Shown piece by piece: positions 1 to 5,475 of a DNA stretch of 8,272 nucleotides. Position numbers and translations under genes: made by a program. The DNA is taken from contig CALACW010000151.1 in the NCBI GenBank assembly GCA_937890355.1, forward strand, positions 1-8,272. The letters run 5' to 3'. The notes beneath the pieces were generated by a model. It ran no database searches and was not told where the DNA came from. It was given only the letters and a program-made list of their open reading frames with translations. Position 1 is the first letter of the stretch. Each line of letters begins with the position of its first letter. The DNA comes from CALACW01 sp002431305. Lineage in GTDB: Bacteria > Bacillota > Clostridia > Oscillospirales > Acutalibacteraceae.

Positions 1-1
1 T

Positions 2-54
2 AAACACAGTCATACTTGTAATCAGATGTAAACTTTTAGGCGTTACAGAGTACT
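2..54 (+). repeat. Diverged repeat, copy 1, with possible gene 3' end
   Basis: This edge sequence aligns without gaps to 3378-3430. The best block is 27-54 against 3403-3430, where 23 of 28 bases match (TGTAAA, TTTTAGG and GAGTAC are shared). In both copies a reading frame ends at the same TAA (29-31 here), after residues K-H-S-H-T here and K-R-S-Q-T in the other copy. It therefore looks like the last codons plus 3' flank of a gene that lies outside the window, or of a degraded mobile sequence. The upstream part of the alignment (2-26) is weak and could be chance. I do not recognise the family. Confidence 0.4.
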
Positions 55-100
55 ACAAAAGAATGTTTGTGTTTGAAATGATAAATTATTGTTTTTTTTG

Positions 101-129
101 TTGACATTGCATCGTTTTTATGATAAAAT
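101..129 (+). promoter_or_regulatory. Sigma-A-type promoter for the permease leader
   Basis: A perfect -35 box TTGACA (101-106) is followed after exactly 17 bases by TAAAAT (124-129), which matches TATAAT at five of six positions. A run of T precedes the -35 box. The predicted transcription start is near 136, giving an untranslated leader of about 200 bases before the TTG start at 336. An alternative TATGAT (119-124) would leave only a 12-base spacer and is less likely. Confidence 0.8.
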
Positions 130-135
130 CAATAC

Positions 136-335
136 GTTGTCGGCTTTTTGCCGTTAAATTTTTGTAAAAGTTAATACCGATATGAGAGGTGGAGTCTGTC
201 ATAGCGCTTTTCGGCGTTATTCATTCGGGTTGTTTTTAAGTTTTTTGCTTTATTGACTCGTAAAGGACTTTCTTTTTCGGGAAGTCCTTTATTTTATTGT
301 CTTTTTTCGGCTGTTAACTGTTTGGAGGAAACAAA
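136..335 (+). promoter_or_regulatory. Long structured 5' leader of the permease gene
   Basis: About 200 bases lie between the predicted transcription start and the permease start codon, with no credible coding frame. Visible structure includes a hairpin CGGC-TTTTT-GCCG (141-153) and a stem of AUAGCGC with GCGUUAU (201-207/214-220, one G-U pair). A possible long-range pairing of GAGTC (192-196) with GACTC (255-259) ends just before the terminator-like stem at 262-290. A promoter, structured leader, terminator-like hairpin and ribosome-binding site in that order is the usual layout of transcription attenuation or a riboswitch. I compared it with SAM-I, lysine, T-box, fluoride and yybP-ykoY cores from memory and none fits, so the regulator and ligand are unknown. 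It could also be a small RNA ending near 300 with a weak extension. Confidence 0.4.
262..306 (+). terminator. Terminator-like hairpin in the permease leader
   Basis: A perfect 9-bp stem, AAAGGACTT (262-270) with AAGTCCTTT (282-290), encloses an 11-base loop. It is followed by a U-rich tract ATTTTATTGTC and then six T. It lies between the promoter at 101-129 and the permease start at 336, so it would stop leader transcripts unless bypassed. Because the tract right after the stem is interrupted by A and G, termination may be partial, which would suit an attenuator. Confidence 0.6.
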
Positions 336-1643
336 TTGATACCTGCTCTGATTATTTTCATCGTCACATACGTTCTGATGCTTGCGTTTCAGAAATGGCG
401 TCCGTACATCGCTCTCGGCTCGGCGGCGCTGTTTATAATTCTCGGTTACTGCGGACTTTTTGAGATGGATATTCTCTCCGCGCTGAAGGCTGTCGACTAT
501 AACGTTCTCATGATGATAAGCGGAACAATGGCTACCGTCTCGCTGTTTATCGAGAGCAAAATGCCTCAGAGACTGTCCGAAATTCTGTTACATAAGGTTT
601 CTAACGTTAAGTGGGCGATTGCTGTTCTGTCGCTGTTCGCCGGCGTTATAAGCGCGTTTGTAGATAACGTTGCAACGGTTCTCATGGTTGCGCCCGTCGG
701 ACTCGCTATTTCGAAAAAACTCAAAATTTCGCCCGTTCCCGTACTTATTTCCATCGCAGTATCGTCGAACCTCCAGGGCGCGGCTACGCTCGTAGGTGAC
801 ACGACGAGCATTCTTCTCGGCGGATTTGCCGACATGAACTTCATGGAATTCTTCTGGATGAACGGCAAACCCGGCATATTCTTCGGAGTAGAGCTCGGCG
901 CACTTGCTTCGCTTCTCGTACTGTTGTTTATTTTCAGAAAAAATACTCAGCCTATCGATTCAAAAGTTGAGACGACGGTCGAGGATTATTTCCCGTCGAT
1001 TCTCATGATTGCGACGGTCGTATTCCTTATAATCGCCTCGTTCCTGCCAAAACCCGAGTCGGGCGCGCTTCTCACTCTCTATGAACTCAGAAGCGGTTTA
1101 ATCTGCGTTGCGCTTTGTCTTATCGGAATTATCAGAGCGAGCATTCAGCGCAAAAACGGCGAGGTTGTCAAGCTCGTTCTCGGCGAGTTTGACAAGGATA
1201 CCGTACTCCTCCTTTTCGGTCTGTTTATCGTTATCGAGGGCATTAAGTCGGCGGGCGTTATCGACGCTATCGCACAGCTGTTCTTTAAGATTTCGGGTGA
1301 CAATCCGTTCATTCTCTATACAATTATCGTATTCGCTTCCGTTATTCTGTCTGCGTTCATTGACAACATCCCGTATGTTGCGACAATGCTTCCTGTTGTA
1401 CAGAGCATTGCGGCTCTCATGGGACTGCCGGCGTATGTTTTCTATTTCGGACTGCTTACAGGAGCAACGCTCGGCGGAAACCTTACCCCGATAGGCGCGA
1501 GCGCGAATATTGCCGCTATCGGAATTTTAAGAAAGAACGGCGAGACCGTAAAAACAAAGGATTTCCTGAAAATCGGCGTGCCCTTTACTCTTTCGGCGGT
1601 GCTCGTGGGCTATGCGTTTGTATGGCTTGCATGGGGAATTTAA
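336..1643 (+). CDS. SLC13/ArsB-NhaD superfamily membrane permease (CitMHS-like)
   Basis: This is a 435-residue, very hydrophobic inner-membrane protein, the usual size of the ArsB/NhaD (ion transporter) superfamily. About ten or more membrane segments alternate with short charged loops; the longest polar loop is around residues 198-220. The two halves carry a duplicated signature, S-A-F-V-D-N at 106-111 and S-A-F-I-D-N at 339-344. Each is followed by a T-x-x-x-x-P helix, and then by small-residue hairpin regions with G-D-T-T-S (154-158) and G-G-N-L-T-P-I-G-A-S-A-N (380-391). This matches the inverted-repeat fold with paired substrate and ion sites known for the superfamily. Substrate cannot be read from sequence: an anion/dicarboxylate carrier, an arsenite-type exporter or a Na+/H+ antiporter are all possible, and no ars genes are nearby. 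The TTG start is chosen because GGAGG (324-328) sits 7 bases upstream. It is a single gene between a long leader and a strong terminator. Confidence 0.88.
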   Translation: MIPALIIFIVTYVLMLAFQKWRPYIALGSAALFIILGYCGLFEMDILSALKAVDYNVLMMISGTMATVSLFIESKMPQRLSEILLHKVSNVKWAIAVLSLFAGVISAFVDNVATVLMVAPVGLAISKKLKISPVPVLISIAVSSNLQGAATLVGDTTSILLGGFADMNFMEFFWMNGKPGIFFGVELGALASLLVLLFIFRKNTQPIDSKVETTVEDYFPSILMIATVVFLIIASFLPKPESGALLTLYELRSGLICVALCLIGIIRASIQRKNGEVVKLVLGEFDKDTVLLLFGLFIVIEGIKSAGVIDAIAQLFFKISGDNPFILYTIIVFASVILSAFIDNIPYVATMLPVVQSIAALMGLPAYVFYFGLLTGATLGGNLTPIGASANIAAIGILRKNGETVKTKDFLKIGVPFTLSAVLVGYAFVWLAWGI

Positions 1644-1691
1644 TCTAAGTTTTCTTTTTGTATTATATCTATACCGATTGTTTTTTTGACG

Positions 1692-1735
1692 CGAATGAGC
1701 GAAGCTGTATAAACGGCTTCGTTCATTCGTTTTTT
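1692..1735 (+). terminator. Strong intrinsic terminator after the permease
   Basis: A 14-bp stem (1692-1705 with 1716-1729, one G-U pair) closes a 10-base loop and is followed by TTTTTT (1730-1735). It starts 48 bases after the permease stop codon and separates it from the phage-tail cassette downstream. Confidence 0.92.
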
Positions 1736-1803
1736 AGCGGGACTGAGGGGGGATGTAAAAAACAGTTTCCGCATTGTATCATACGCGGTGAAAGGAAAGT
1801 GAT

Positions 1804-2508
1804 ATGATGCTTATTAAAACAATAACGCTTGATGTTTCGAATAATATTCTGACCTCGCCCGTCAGCGTTCAGAAACTCAGCGTCGGCGACAGAATCGATA
1901 TTTATCTGCGCTCGCGCGGTATGGGTATAAAGCTGAGCGGGGACATGCATGCGCGCATTCTTGCAAAAAAGCCGGACGGCACTTTGTTATTCAACGACTG
2001 TACGCACGACGGGGATAAAATATCGTATATTATAACAAATCAGACGATTTCATCGCCCGGAATAGTTGAGTGCCAGCTTCGTATTACCGGGGACGGCGAG
2101 GATATTTATCTGCCGAAATTTTCGCTCCTCGTTTCCGATAATCTCGACGTAGGCATAGAGAGTGCGGACGAGACGACGGCGTTCGGACGGTATCTTGCCG
2201 TAATGGATAAAAAAGAGGATTCCGAAAATAAAACGACATCATTATCGTCCGAATCCACTGACACCCAGTACCCGAGCGCAAAGGCGGTTTACGACGCGCT
2301 GAGAGAGACGGAAAGTGCGTTTCCTTCGATATCCGTCAGCGGGATAAGCGGAGGTCACGCCGTAACGGTAAACGGAAAAAATACGTCGAGCGTATTTAAC
2401 GTTTACGACGGAAAAACGCCGGTGCGCGGGACGGATTACTGGACGGCGGAGGATAAGGCATATATAAAATCATATGTCGACGACGCGGTTCTGGGAGGTA
2501 AATGGTGA
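1804..2508 (+). CDS. BppU-type phage baseplate upper protein / tail fibre
   Basis: This 234-residue protein has the layout of phage baseplate upper or tail-fibre adaptor proteins from Firmicutes phages. Residues about 3-115 resemble the BppU N-terminal immunoglobulin-like domain, a beta-rich segment with the typical pattern V-Q-K-L-S-x-G-D. Next come an acidic linker and the tail-fibre motif T-D-T-Q-Y-P-S-A-K-A-V-Y-D-A-L (152-166). The C-terminal tail includes D-G-K-T-P-V-R-G-T-D-Y-W (202-213) and ends in L-G-G-K-W, a combination I associate with clostridial prophage tail proteins. BppU normally sits at the tail tip and anchors receptor-binding proteins. The start has AAAGGAAAG 5 to 12 bases upstream; ATG at 1804 or at 1807 are both possible. 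The stop TGA overlaps the next gene's ATG (TGATG). No good promoter is visible between the terminator at 1735 and this gene. No structural phage genes are adjacent, which is odd. Confidence 0.75.
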   Translation: MMLIKTITLDVSNNILTSPVSVQKLSVGDRIDIYLRSRGMGIKLSGDMHARILAKKPDGTLLFNDCTHDGDKISYIITNQTISSPGIVECQLRITGDGEDIYLPKFSLLVSDNLDVGIESADETTAFGRYLAVMDKKEDSENKTTSLSSESTDTQYPSAKAVYDALRETESAFPSISVSGISGGHAVTVNGKNTSSVFNVYDGKTPVRGTDYWTAEDKAYIKSYVDDAVLGGKW

Positions 2509-2510
2509 TG
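2493..2510 (+). promoter_or_regulatory. Ribosome-binding site and coupled start of the second tail gene
   Basis: GGGAGG (2493-2498) lies 9 bases from ATG at 2508 but only 3 bases from the upstream in-frame ATG at 2502. The 2508 start is therefore preferred. Its ATG overlaps the previous stop in TGATG (2506-2510), a classic arrangement for translational coupling. Confidence 0.75.
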
Positions 2511-2957
2511 AGTATAAAAACATCGTTGACATCCCTCGCCTCAGCCGTCAGAGCAAAAACGGGAACCTCGGCGCAGATGACGATTGACGAAATGGCTCAG
2601 AAGGTAGGCGGAATTTTTTCTGCATTCTACAGCTATACGAACGGGAGCGGGGGTACGTATTTTACGTTTAATCAGGTTCCGTTCGAGTGCAATCTCGTTT
2701 CCGTAATGCTGCGCTGGGGTATAGGCAATCTCAGCAAGGACGACGTTTACAGTGTTTTCTATAACGGAAAAACCTCCGACAGCAGATACAGAAAAAAGGC
2801 AGCCGACGGGAATAACACGCCGTACAATGTTTCAAACAGCGTTGTCGTTAAGAATATAAAGGATGAAAAAGGTACGTATACGGTAAAGATTTACTGCGAC
2901 GGATGTATTTTTAATTCGGCTCAGCAGTATATAGTTTTTCTTGCAAAAAAGGAGTGA
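2508..2957 (+). CDS. Phage-tail-like hypothetical protein
   Basis: This is a 149-residue protein from the preferred ATG (151 from the alternative start at 2502). The first 35 residues follow a pattern seen at the N-terminus of many Firmicutes prophage tail proteins: a short helix S-L-A-S-A-V-R-A-K-T-G, then M-T-I-D-E-M-A-Q-K-V. Such a segment may serve as an attachment module to the tail. The remainder (about 36-149) alternates short hydrophobic strands with polar turns and ends in a strand-rich tail with two cysteines (C-D-G-C). I do not recognise this part; a small beta-sandwich that binds a receptor or sugar is plausible but inferred. It is translationally coupled to the BppU-like gene and followed 5 bases later by a small gene, so the three form one transcription unit. 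There is no signal peptide or membrane segment. Confidence is high that it is a real gene and moderate that it is tail-derived. Confidence 0.7.
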   Translation: MSIKTSLTSLASAVRAKTGTSAQMTIDEMAQKVGGIFSAFYSYTNGSGGTYFTFNQVPFECNLVSVMLRWGIGNLSKDDVYSVFYNGKTSDSRYRKKAADGNNTPYNVSNSVVVKNIKDEKGTYTVKIYCDGCIFNSAQQYIVFLAKKE

Positions 2958-2962
2958 TTGTC

Positions 2963-3097
2963 TTGTATTATTATGTCGATTCGACCGGCGAAAAATATAC
3001 CGAACGCTCATTCCCGCTTATACTTCCCGGCGAACATGAAGTCGGCGAGAGGGAATATCTTTCGGCGCGCGCAAGAGAAGAAGCAAAATATGCATAA
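2963..3097 (+). CDS. Small 44-residue protein at the end of the phage-tail cassette
   Basis: This short frame begins at TTG (2963-2965) and ends at TAA (3095-3097). GGAG (2951-2954) sits 8 bases before the TTG, inside the last codons of the previous gene, a good spacing that supports translation. The product starts with M-Y-Y-Y-V-D-S-T-G-E-K-Y, has a proline/glycine turn L-P-G-E-H near residues 21-25, and ends in a charged, likely helical segment rich in Arg, Glu and Ala. It has no membrane helix or signal peptide. Small genes often follow tail-fibre genes in prophages as chaperones or tail accessories, but this one I do not recognise. Position and ribosome-binding site are the main support; chance remains possible at this length. 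Confidence 0.55.
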   Translation: MYYYVDSTGEKYTERSFPLILPGEHEVGEREYLSARAREEAKYA

Positions 3098-3124
3098 TAC
3101 TCTGTAACAGAGCGATAATAATTA

Positions 3125-3172
3125 AACTGCGGTTGACGGTGCAATGCATAGTAAAACCGCAGTTGTTTTTTT
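3125..3172 (+). terminator. Intrinsic terminator closing the phage-tail cassette
   Basis: A perfect 10-bp stem, AACTGCGGTT (3125-3134) with AACCGCAGTT (3155-3164), encloses a 20-base loop and is followed by G and seven T (3166-3172). It starts 27 bases after the stop of the small gene. Confidence 0.9.
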
Positions 3173-3296
3173 ATGAAAAAGACGCAATGTGAAATTAATG
3201 GGCTGAAAAACACATTAAAATATGTAATTAATGATTAAAAAAACACGAGTAAAATATCCGCTATGTGCCATAGCAAAAGAGAGTCGGACCCTATAA

Positions 3297-3407
3297 GCCC
3301 AAAACGCACCGTTTCACGCCTCTGAGAACGGTTTTTCACTTGAAATACCGGCACCTGTCAAGTTTGAAGACGCAGTTAAACGCTCTCAGACAAAGCAATG
3401 CTTGTAA
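3297..3407 (+). pseudogene. Remnant of a gene's C-terminus (unidentified)
   Basis: An open frame of 36 codons runs from just after an in-frame TAA (3294-3296) to TAA (3405-3407) and has no usable start codon. It includes N-G-F-S-L-E-I-P-A-P-V-K-F-E-D-A-V-K and ends K-R-S-Q-T-K-Q-C-L. The composition looks protein-like, and its last codons align in frame with 2-31, where another frame ends K-H-S-H-T plus four residues. I read it as the end of a gene whose 5' part is lost; the family is not recognised. A chance open frame is the main alternative. Confidence 0.35.
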
Positions 3408-3430
3408 AGTTTTAGGTGGTACTGAGTACC
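3378..3430 (+). repeat. Diverged repeat, copy 2
   Basis: This is the partner of bases 2-54, in the same orientation. The core 3403-3430 matches 27-54 at 23 of 28 bases. Here the core contains a near-perfect palindrome GGTACT-G-AGTACC (3418-3430), which is only partly kept in copy 1. The two copies flank the permease and the phage-tail cassette. Confidence 0.45.
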
Positions 3431-3564
3431 GGAGAGAAAATCATATTTGATATTCAAAACAGTTTGGATGAGGTTGAATAAACGAATAAAAAGTTGTCCG
3501 GTTCTGCATTATCAAAAAGAAGCGGAAAAAATAAAATATTATCGGATGTCGAATCATTGCCCCC

Positions 3565-3593
3565 TTGACTTCCGAGTCGGTATGATTTATATT
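3565..3593 (+). promoter_or_regulatory. Promoter of the glycerophosphodiesterase gene
   Basis: TTGACT (3565-3570) and TATATT (3588-3593) are separated by 17 bases and each matches the sigma-A consensus at five of six positions. Transcription would begin near 3600, 27 bases before the ATG. The spacer contains the 9-base palindrome CCGAGTCGG (3572-3580), which could be a repressor site but may be coincidental. Confidence 0.7.
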
Positions 3594-3626
3594 TAAAGTA
3601 CCATAAAAATAAAAGAGGTTATTCTA

Positions 3627-4349
3627 ATGTCAAAGATATTTGCACACAGAGGATTCAGCGGAAAATACCCCGAAAATACTATGCTGGCGTTTAAAAAAGC
3701 GGTCGAAATCGGCTCGGACGGTATCGAAAACGACGTTCATTTTACGAAAGACGGCGTTCTCGTTATCTGCCATGACGAGTCGATAGACAGAACGAGCAGC
3801 GGTACGGGACTTATCCGCGGCATGACTTACGACGAGCTTTGCAAGTTCGATTTTTACGGCAATTTCGAGGGAAAGTACGAGTTTCAGCGTATTCCCACGC
3901 TTCGGGAGTATTTCGAATTCATAAAGGATGTTGCGGGATTTATTACGAATATCGAGCTTAAAACGGGTATATTCGAGTACCCCGGAATCGAAAAAGCCGT
4001 TATCGACATGATTCACGAATTCGGTCTTTCGGACAGAATTATCCTCTCGTCGTTCAACCATTTCACGATTATGCGCTGTCAGGAGTACGATCCGTCGATT
4101 AAACTGGGCTTCCTTATCGAGAGCTGGATTATCGGCATGGGCGAGTACACAAAGAGCCACGGCGTTCAGTGCGTTCACCCGATTTTCAGAAACCTTACCC
4201 CGGAGCATTATGCCGAGATGAAGAACGCGGGCAGAGAGGTCAACACATGGACCGTCAACGAGTATGAGGATATCAAACGTCTTTCGGACATGGGTGTTGA
4301 TTCGCTTATCGGAAACTTCCCGGACAGAATGATTGAAGTTTTGCGATAA
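3627..4349 (+). CDS. Glycerophosphodiester phosphodiesterase (GDPD family)
   Basis: The enzyme hydrolyses glycerophosphodiesters, products of phospholipid turnover, to sn-glycerol 3-phosphate and an alcohol. The 240-residue protein is a complete, single GDPD TIM-barrel domain of usual bacterial size. Active-site signatures are visible: H-R-G at 7-9, P-E-N-T at 15-18, E34 and D36 in I-E-N-D-V, H49-D50 after D-G-V-L-V-I-C, E110 and K112 in I-E-L-K-T, and W208 in N-T-W-T-V-N near the C-terminus. H7 and H49 correspond to the family's acid/base histidines; E34, D36 and E110 to metal ligands. There is no signal peptide or membrane segment, so it acts in the cytoplasm. The start has AGAGG (3614-3618) 8 bases upstream. 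It stands alone with its own promoter and converges on the metG operon. The exact substrate (for example glycerophosphocholine or glycerophosphoglycerol) cannot be read. Confidence 0.93.
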   Translation: MSKIFAHRGFSGKYPENTMLAFKKAVEIGSDGIENDVHFTKDGVLVICHDESIDRTSSGTGLIRGMTYDELCKFDFYGNFEGKYEFQRIPTLREYFEFIKDVAGFITNIELKTGIFEYPGIEKAVIDMIHEFGLSDRIILSSFNHFTIMRCQEYDPSIKLGFLIESWIIGMGEYTKSHGVQCVHPIFRNLTPEHYAEMKNAGREVNTWTVNEYEDIKRLSDMGVDSLIGNFPDRMIEVLR

Positions 4350-4370
4350 ATTCAATTTTAACGAAATTAT

Positions 4371-4412
4371 AAACCGTATTCGTAGCCTAAATTCGGCCGC
4401 CGGGTACGGTTT
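4371..4412 (+). terminator. Possible weak terminator after the phosphodiesterase
   Basis: AAACCGTA (4371-4378) pairs with TACGGTTT (4405-4412), leaving a 26-base loop with GC-rich inner complementarity (CGGCCG). The following tract (GTTCATTATTG) is poor in uninterrupted T. It may be a first, leaky stop ahead of the stronger hairpin at 4434-4495. Confidence 0.35.
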
Positions 4413-4433
4413 GTTCATTATTGTAAATATAAG

Positions 4434-4495
4434 AATGCCGAAATCGGAATAAACTTCTGAAAATCATGAGAAATATTCCGAAATCGGCATTTTTT
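4434..4495 (+). terminator. Terminator with nested CCGAAATCGG repeats
   Basis: The arms 4434-4451 and 4474-4491 pair at 16 of 18 positions, with a two-base A-A mismatch in the middle, and enclose a 22-base loop. Six T follow (4490-4495). Each arm itself contains CCGAAATCGG, whose ends CCGA/TCGG are self-complementary, so each arm could also fold alone. It is the likely main terminator for the phosphodiesterase transcript. Confidence 0.75.
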
Positions 4496-4514
4496 CTGTT
4501 TTAATTATAATAAT

Positions 4515-4544
4515 TCAGAGCGGTAAACGAATTTACCGCTCTGA
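4515..4544 (-). terminator. Hairpin terminator of the metG-tatD-pfkB operon
   Basis: A perfect 13-bp inverted repeat (4515-4527 with 4532-4544) has a 4-base loop and lies 23 bases beyond the pfkB stop on the minus strand. Read on the minus strand, the stem is followed by an AT-rich tract without a long T run. Termination there may be helped by the neighbouring hairpin at 4434-4491. On the plus strand it is also followed by an AT-rich tract, so it may work in both directions. Confidence 0.6.
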
Positions 4545-4567
4545 TGCTATATTTTATTTAAACCTTT

Positions 4568-5461
4568 TTATTTGCAGTCCTTATAGAACTCATCGATATA
4601 TGCTTCGATATCTTTTCTGGTTCCCTTATAAACTCCGGGGGCTTCCATTTTAGCAGAAACCGTCGCGGTCGCGTAGAGAAGCGCAGTCTTTATGTCCGAC
4701 GTCAGTCTCTCGGTATAGTATGCCGCAAACGTCGTGTCGCCTCTGCCGGTACGTCCCGAGAGGTTTCTCGCTCTGATGGGGCAGGTGTAGAACTCACCGC
4801 CGTCGTACGCGAGAACTTCCGTGTTGTGGGTTATGAGAATTTCCTGTGCGCCCCACTCGTGAAGAAGTTTTGCCGCCTCTTTTCTGTCGGTAAGACCCGT
4901 GAGAATTTCAGCCTCCGCCGCGTCTGTTTTAAGAAAACGAACGTAGGGCAGAACCTTTTTCTTATCGGCCCAGTCCTCGAAATACATGGAGCCGTCGTCT
5001 CTTACGTGTCTTAAACATGTCTGAACGTCAACCGCGATGGGAGCTTTTTTCGAAGCCTCTATCATCATTTCGGTAGTGTAGTCGCCGTAAACGAGACCGG
5101 CAAAGTGAATTATATCGCCTTCGATATCCGACGGAATGTCGTCGATTGTGAACGGAGTGCCTACGCTCGTGCAGCGGCACTCTCTGCGCTCCTTGTCGGG
5201 GGTGAAATATCTGTTGTACATGTTCGATGAAGAGGGGCTTTTAATGCAGTAGATGTCCTCTTTCGGGATTACGAACTCGTTGAGTCTGTCAAAATCCTTT
5301 TCGTTAAGACGGGTAACGGCGGCAACCTTGTGACCGAGGGCGTATGCCGACGCGGACGAGAAATTGACCGCTCCGCCGATTACGTCGACAGCGTTTCCGA
5401 GGTGGTCGACGTTGTGGTCGAGCGTAATATGACCTATGATGATAGATTCGTAATGCTTCAT
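4568..5461 (-). CDS. PfkB/ribokinase-family carbohydrate kinase
   Basis: This 297-residue cytoplasmic kinase belongs to the PfkB (ribokinase-like) family, which transfers phosphate from ATP to a sugar or nucleoside hydroxyl. The N-terminal part has the family's G-G-A-V-N-F-S motif (29-35, substrate lid and binding). The C-terminal signature is G-R-T-G-R-G-D-T-T-F (236-245), with D242 as the predicted catalytic base; the usual form is D-T-x-G-A-G-D-x-F, so the first Asp and the Ala are changed. The anion-hole glycines remain, so activity is expected. Substrate cannot be assigned. The ATG at 5461 is preferred over an in-frame GTG at 5470, because that GTG is part of the ribosome-binding site AAGGAG. 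The gene starts 12 bases after the tatD stop and is the last gene of the operon. An association with metG and tatD is unusual in the better-known Firmicutes, where ribosome or RNA genes follow tatD. Confidence 0.85.
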   Translation of the reverse strand: MKHYESIIIGHITLDHNVDHLGNAVDVIGGAVNFSSASAYALGHKVAAVTRLNEKDFDRLNEFVIPKEDIYCIKSPSSSNMYNRYFTPDKERRECRCTSVGTPFTIDDIPSDIEGDIIHFAGLVYGDYTTEMMIEASKKAPIAVDVQTCLRHVRDDGSMYFEDWADKKKVLPYVRFLKTDAAEAEILTGLTDRKEAAKLLHEWGAQEILITHNTEVLAYDGGEFYTCPIRARNLSGRTGRGDTTFAAYYTERLTSDIKTALLYATATVSAKMEAPGVYKGTRKDIEAYIDEFYKDCK

Positions 5462-5475
5462 TTTTCGCACTCCTT
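5461..5475 (-). promoter_or_regulatory. Ribosome-binding site that decides the pfkB start
   Basis: On the minus strand the sequence reads TAAGGAGTGCGAAAAATG. The tatD stop TAA overlaps AAGGAG (5475 to 5470), which lies 8 bases from ATG at 5461. The alternative GTG (5470-5468) overlaps this binding site and would have no room for a ribosome-binding site of its own. Confidence 0.8.

Larger units (their letters stand above)
3173..3564. other. Gene-poor intergenic stretch of about 390 bases
   Basis: Between the cassette terminator and the phosphodiesterase promoter I see no complete gene on either strand. It contains a short hairpin GCTATG-TGC-CATAGC (3260-3274), the degraded gene fragment at 3297-3407, and the second copy of the diverged repeat. 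The bases from about 3431 to 3564 are AT-rich, with nothing I can assign. The mixture of a gene relic and repeat suggests an old insertion or deletion site. Confidence 0.6.

Noticed and set aside
119..124. TATGAT as an alternative -10 box for the left promoter
   Set aside because: It leaves a spacer of 12 bases to TTGACA, while TAAAAT at 124-129 gives exactly 17.
181..200. GAGAGGTGGAG resembling the start of a SAM-I (S-box) or lysine riboswitch
   Set aside because: The later conserved parts of either class (for SAM-I the GGCAACC region, for lysine the long multi-helix core) are not found downstream, so the match is only local.
1108..1494. 128-codon plus-strand frame inside the permease
   Set aside because: It lies entirely within the permease in another frame, is rich in Ser, Arg and Leu as expected from a shifted frame, and has no independent start signal.
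1754..1782. Possible promoter (TGTAAA with TATCAT) before the phage-tail cassette
   Set aside because: The -35 match is poor, and the implied start near 1790 would fall almost on the ribosome-binding site.
3411..3432. TTAGGTGGTAC resembling the T-box GGTGG motif
   Set aside because: The rest of the T-box sequence and structure is missing, no synthetase or amino-acid gene follows, and the stretch belongs to the diverged repeat.
3630..4418. Long open frame of 262 codons on the minus strand opposite the phosphodiesterase
   Set aside because: It is the antisense shadow of a clear GDPD gene with all catalytic motifs; its translation has no recognisable domain and no supporting ribosome-binding site.
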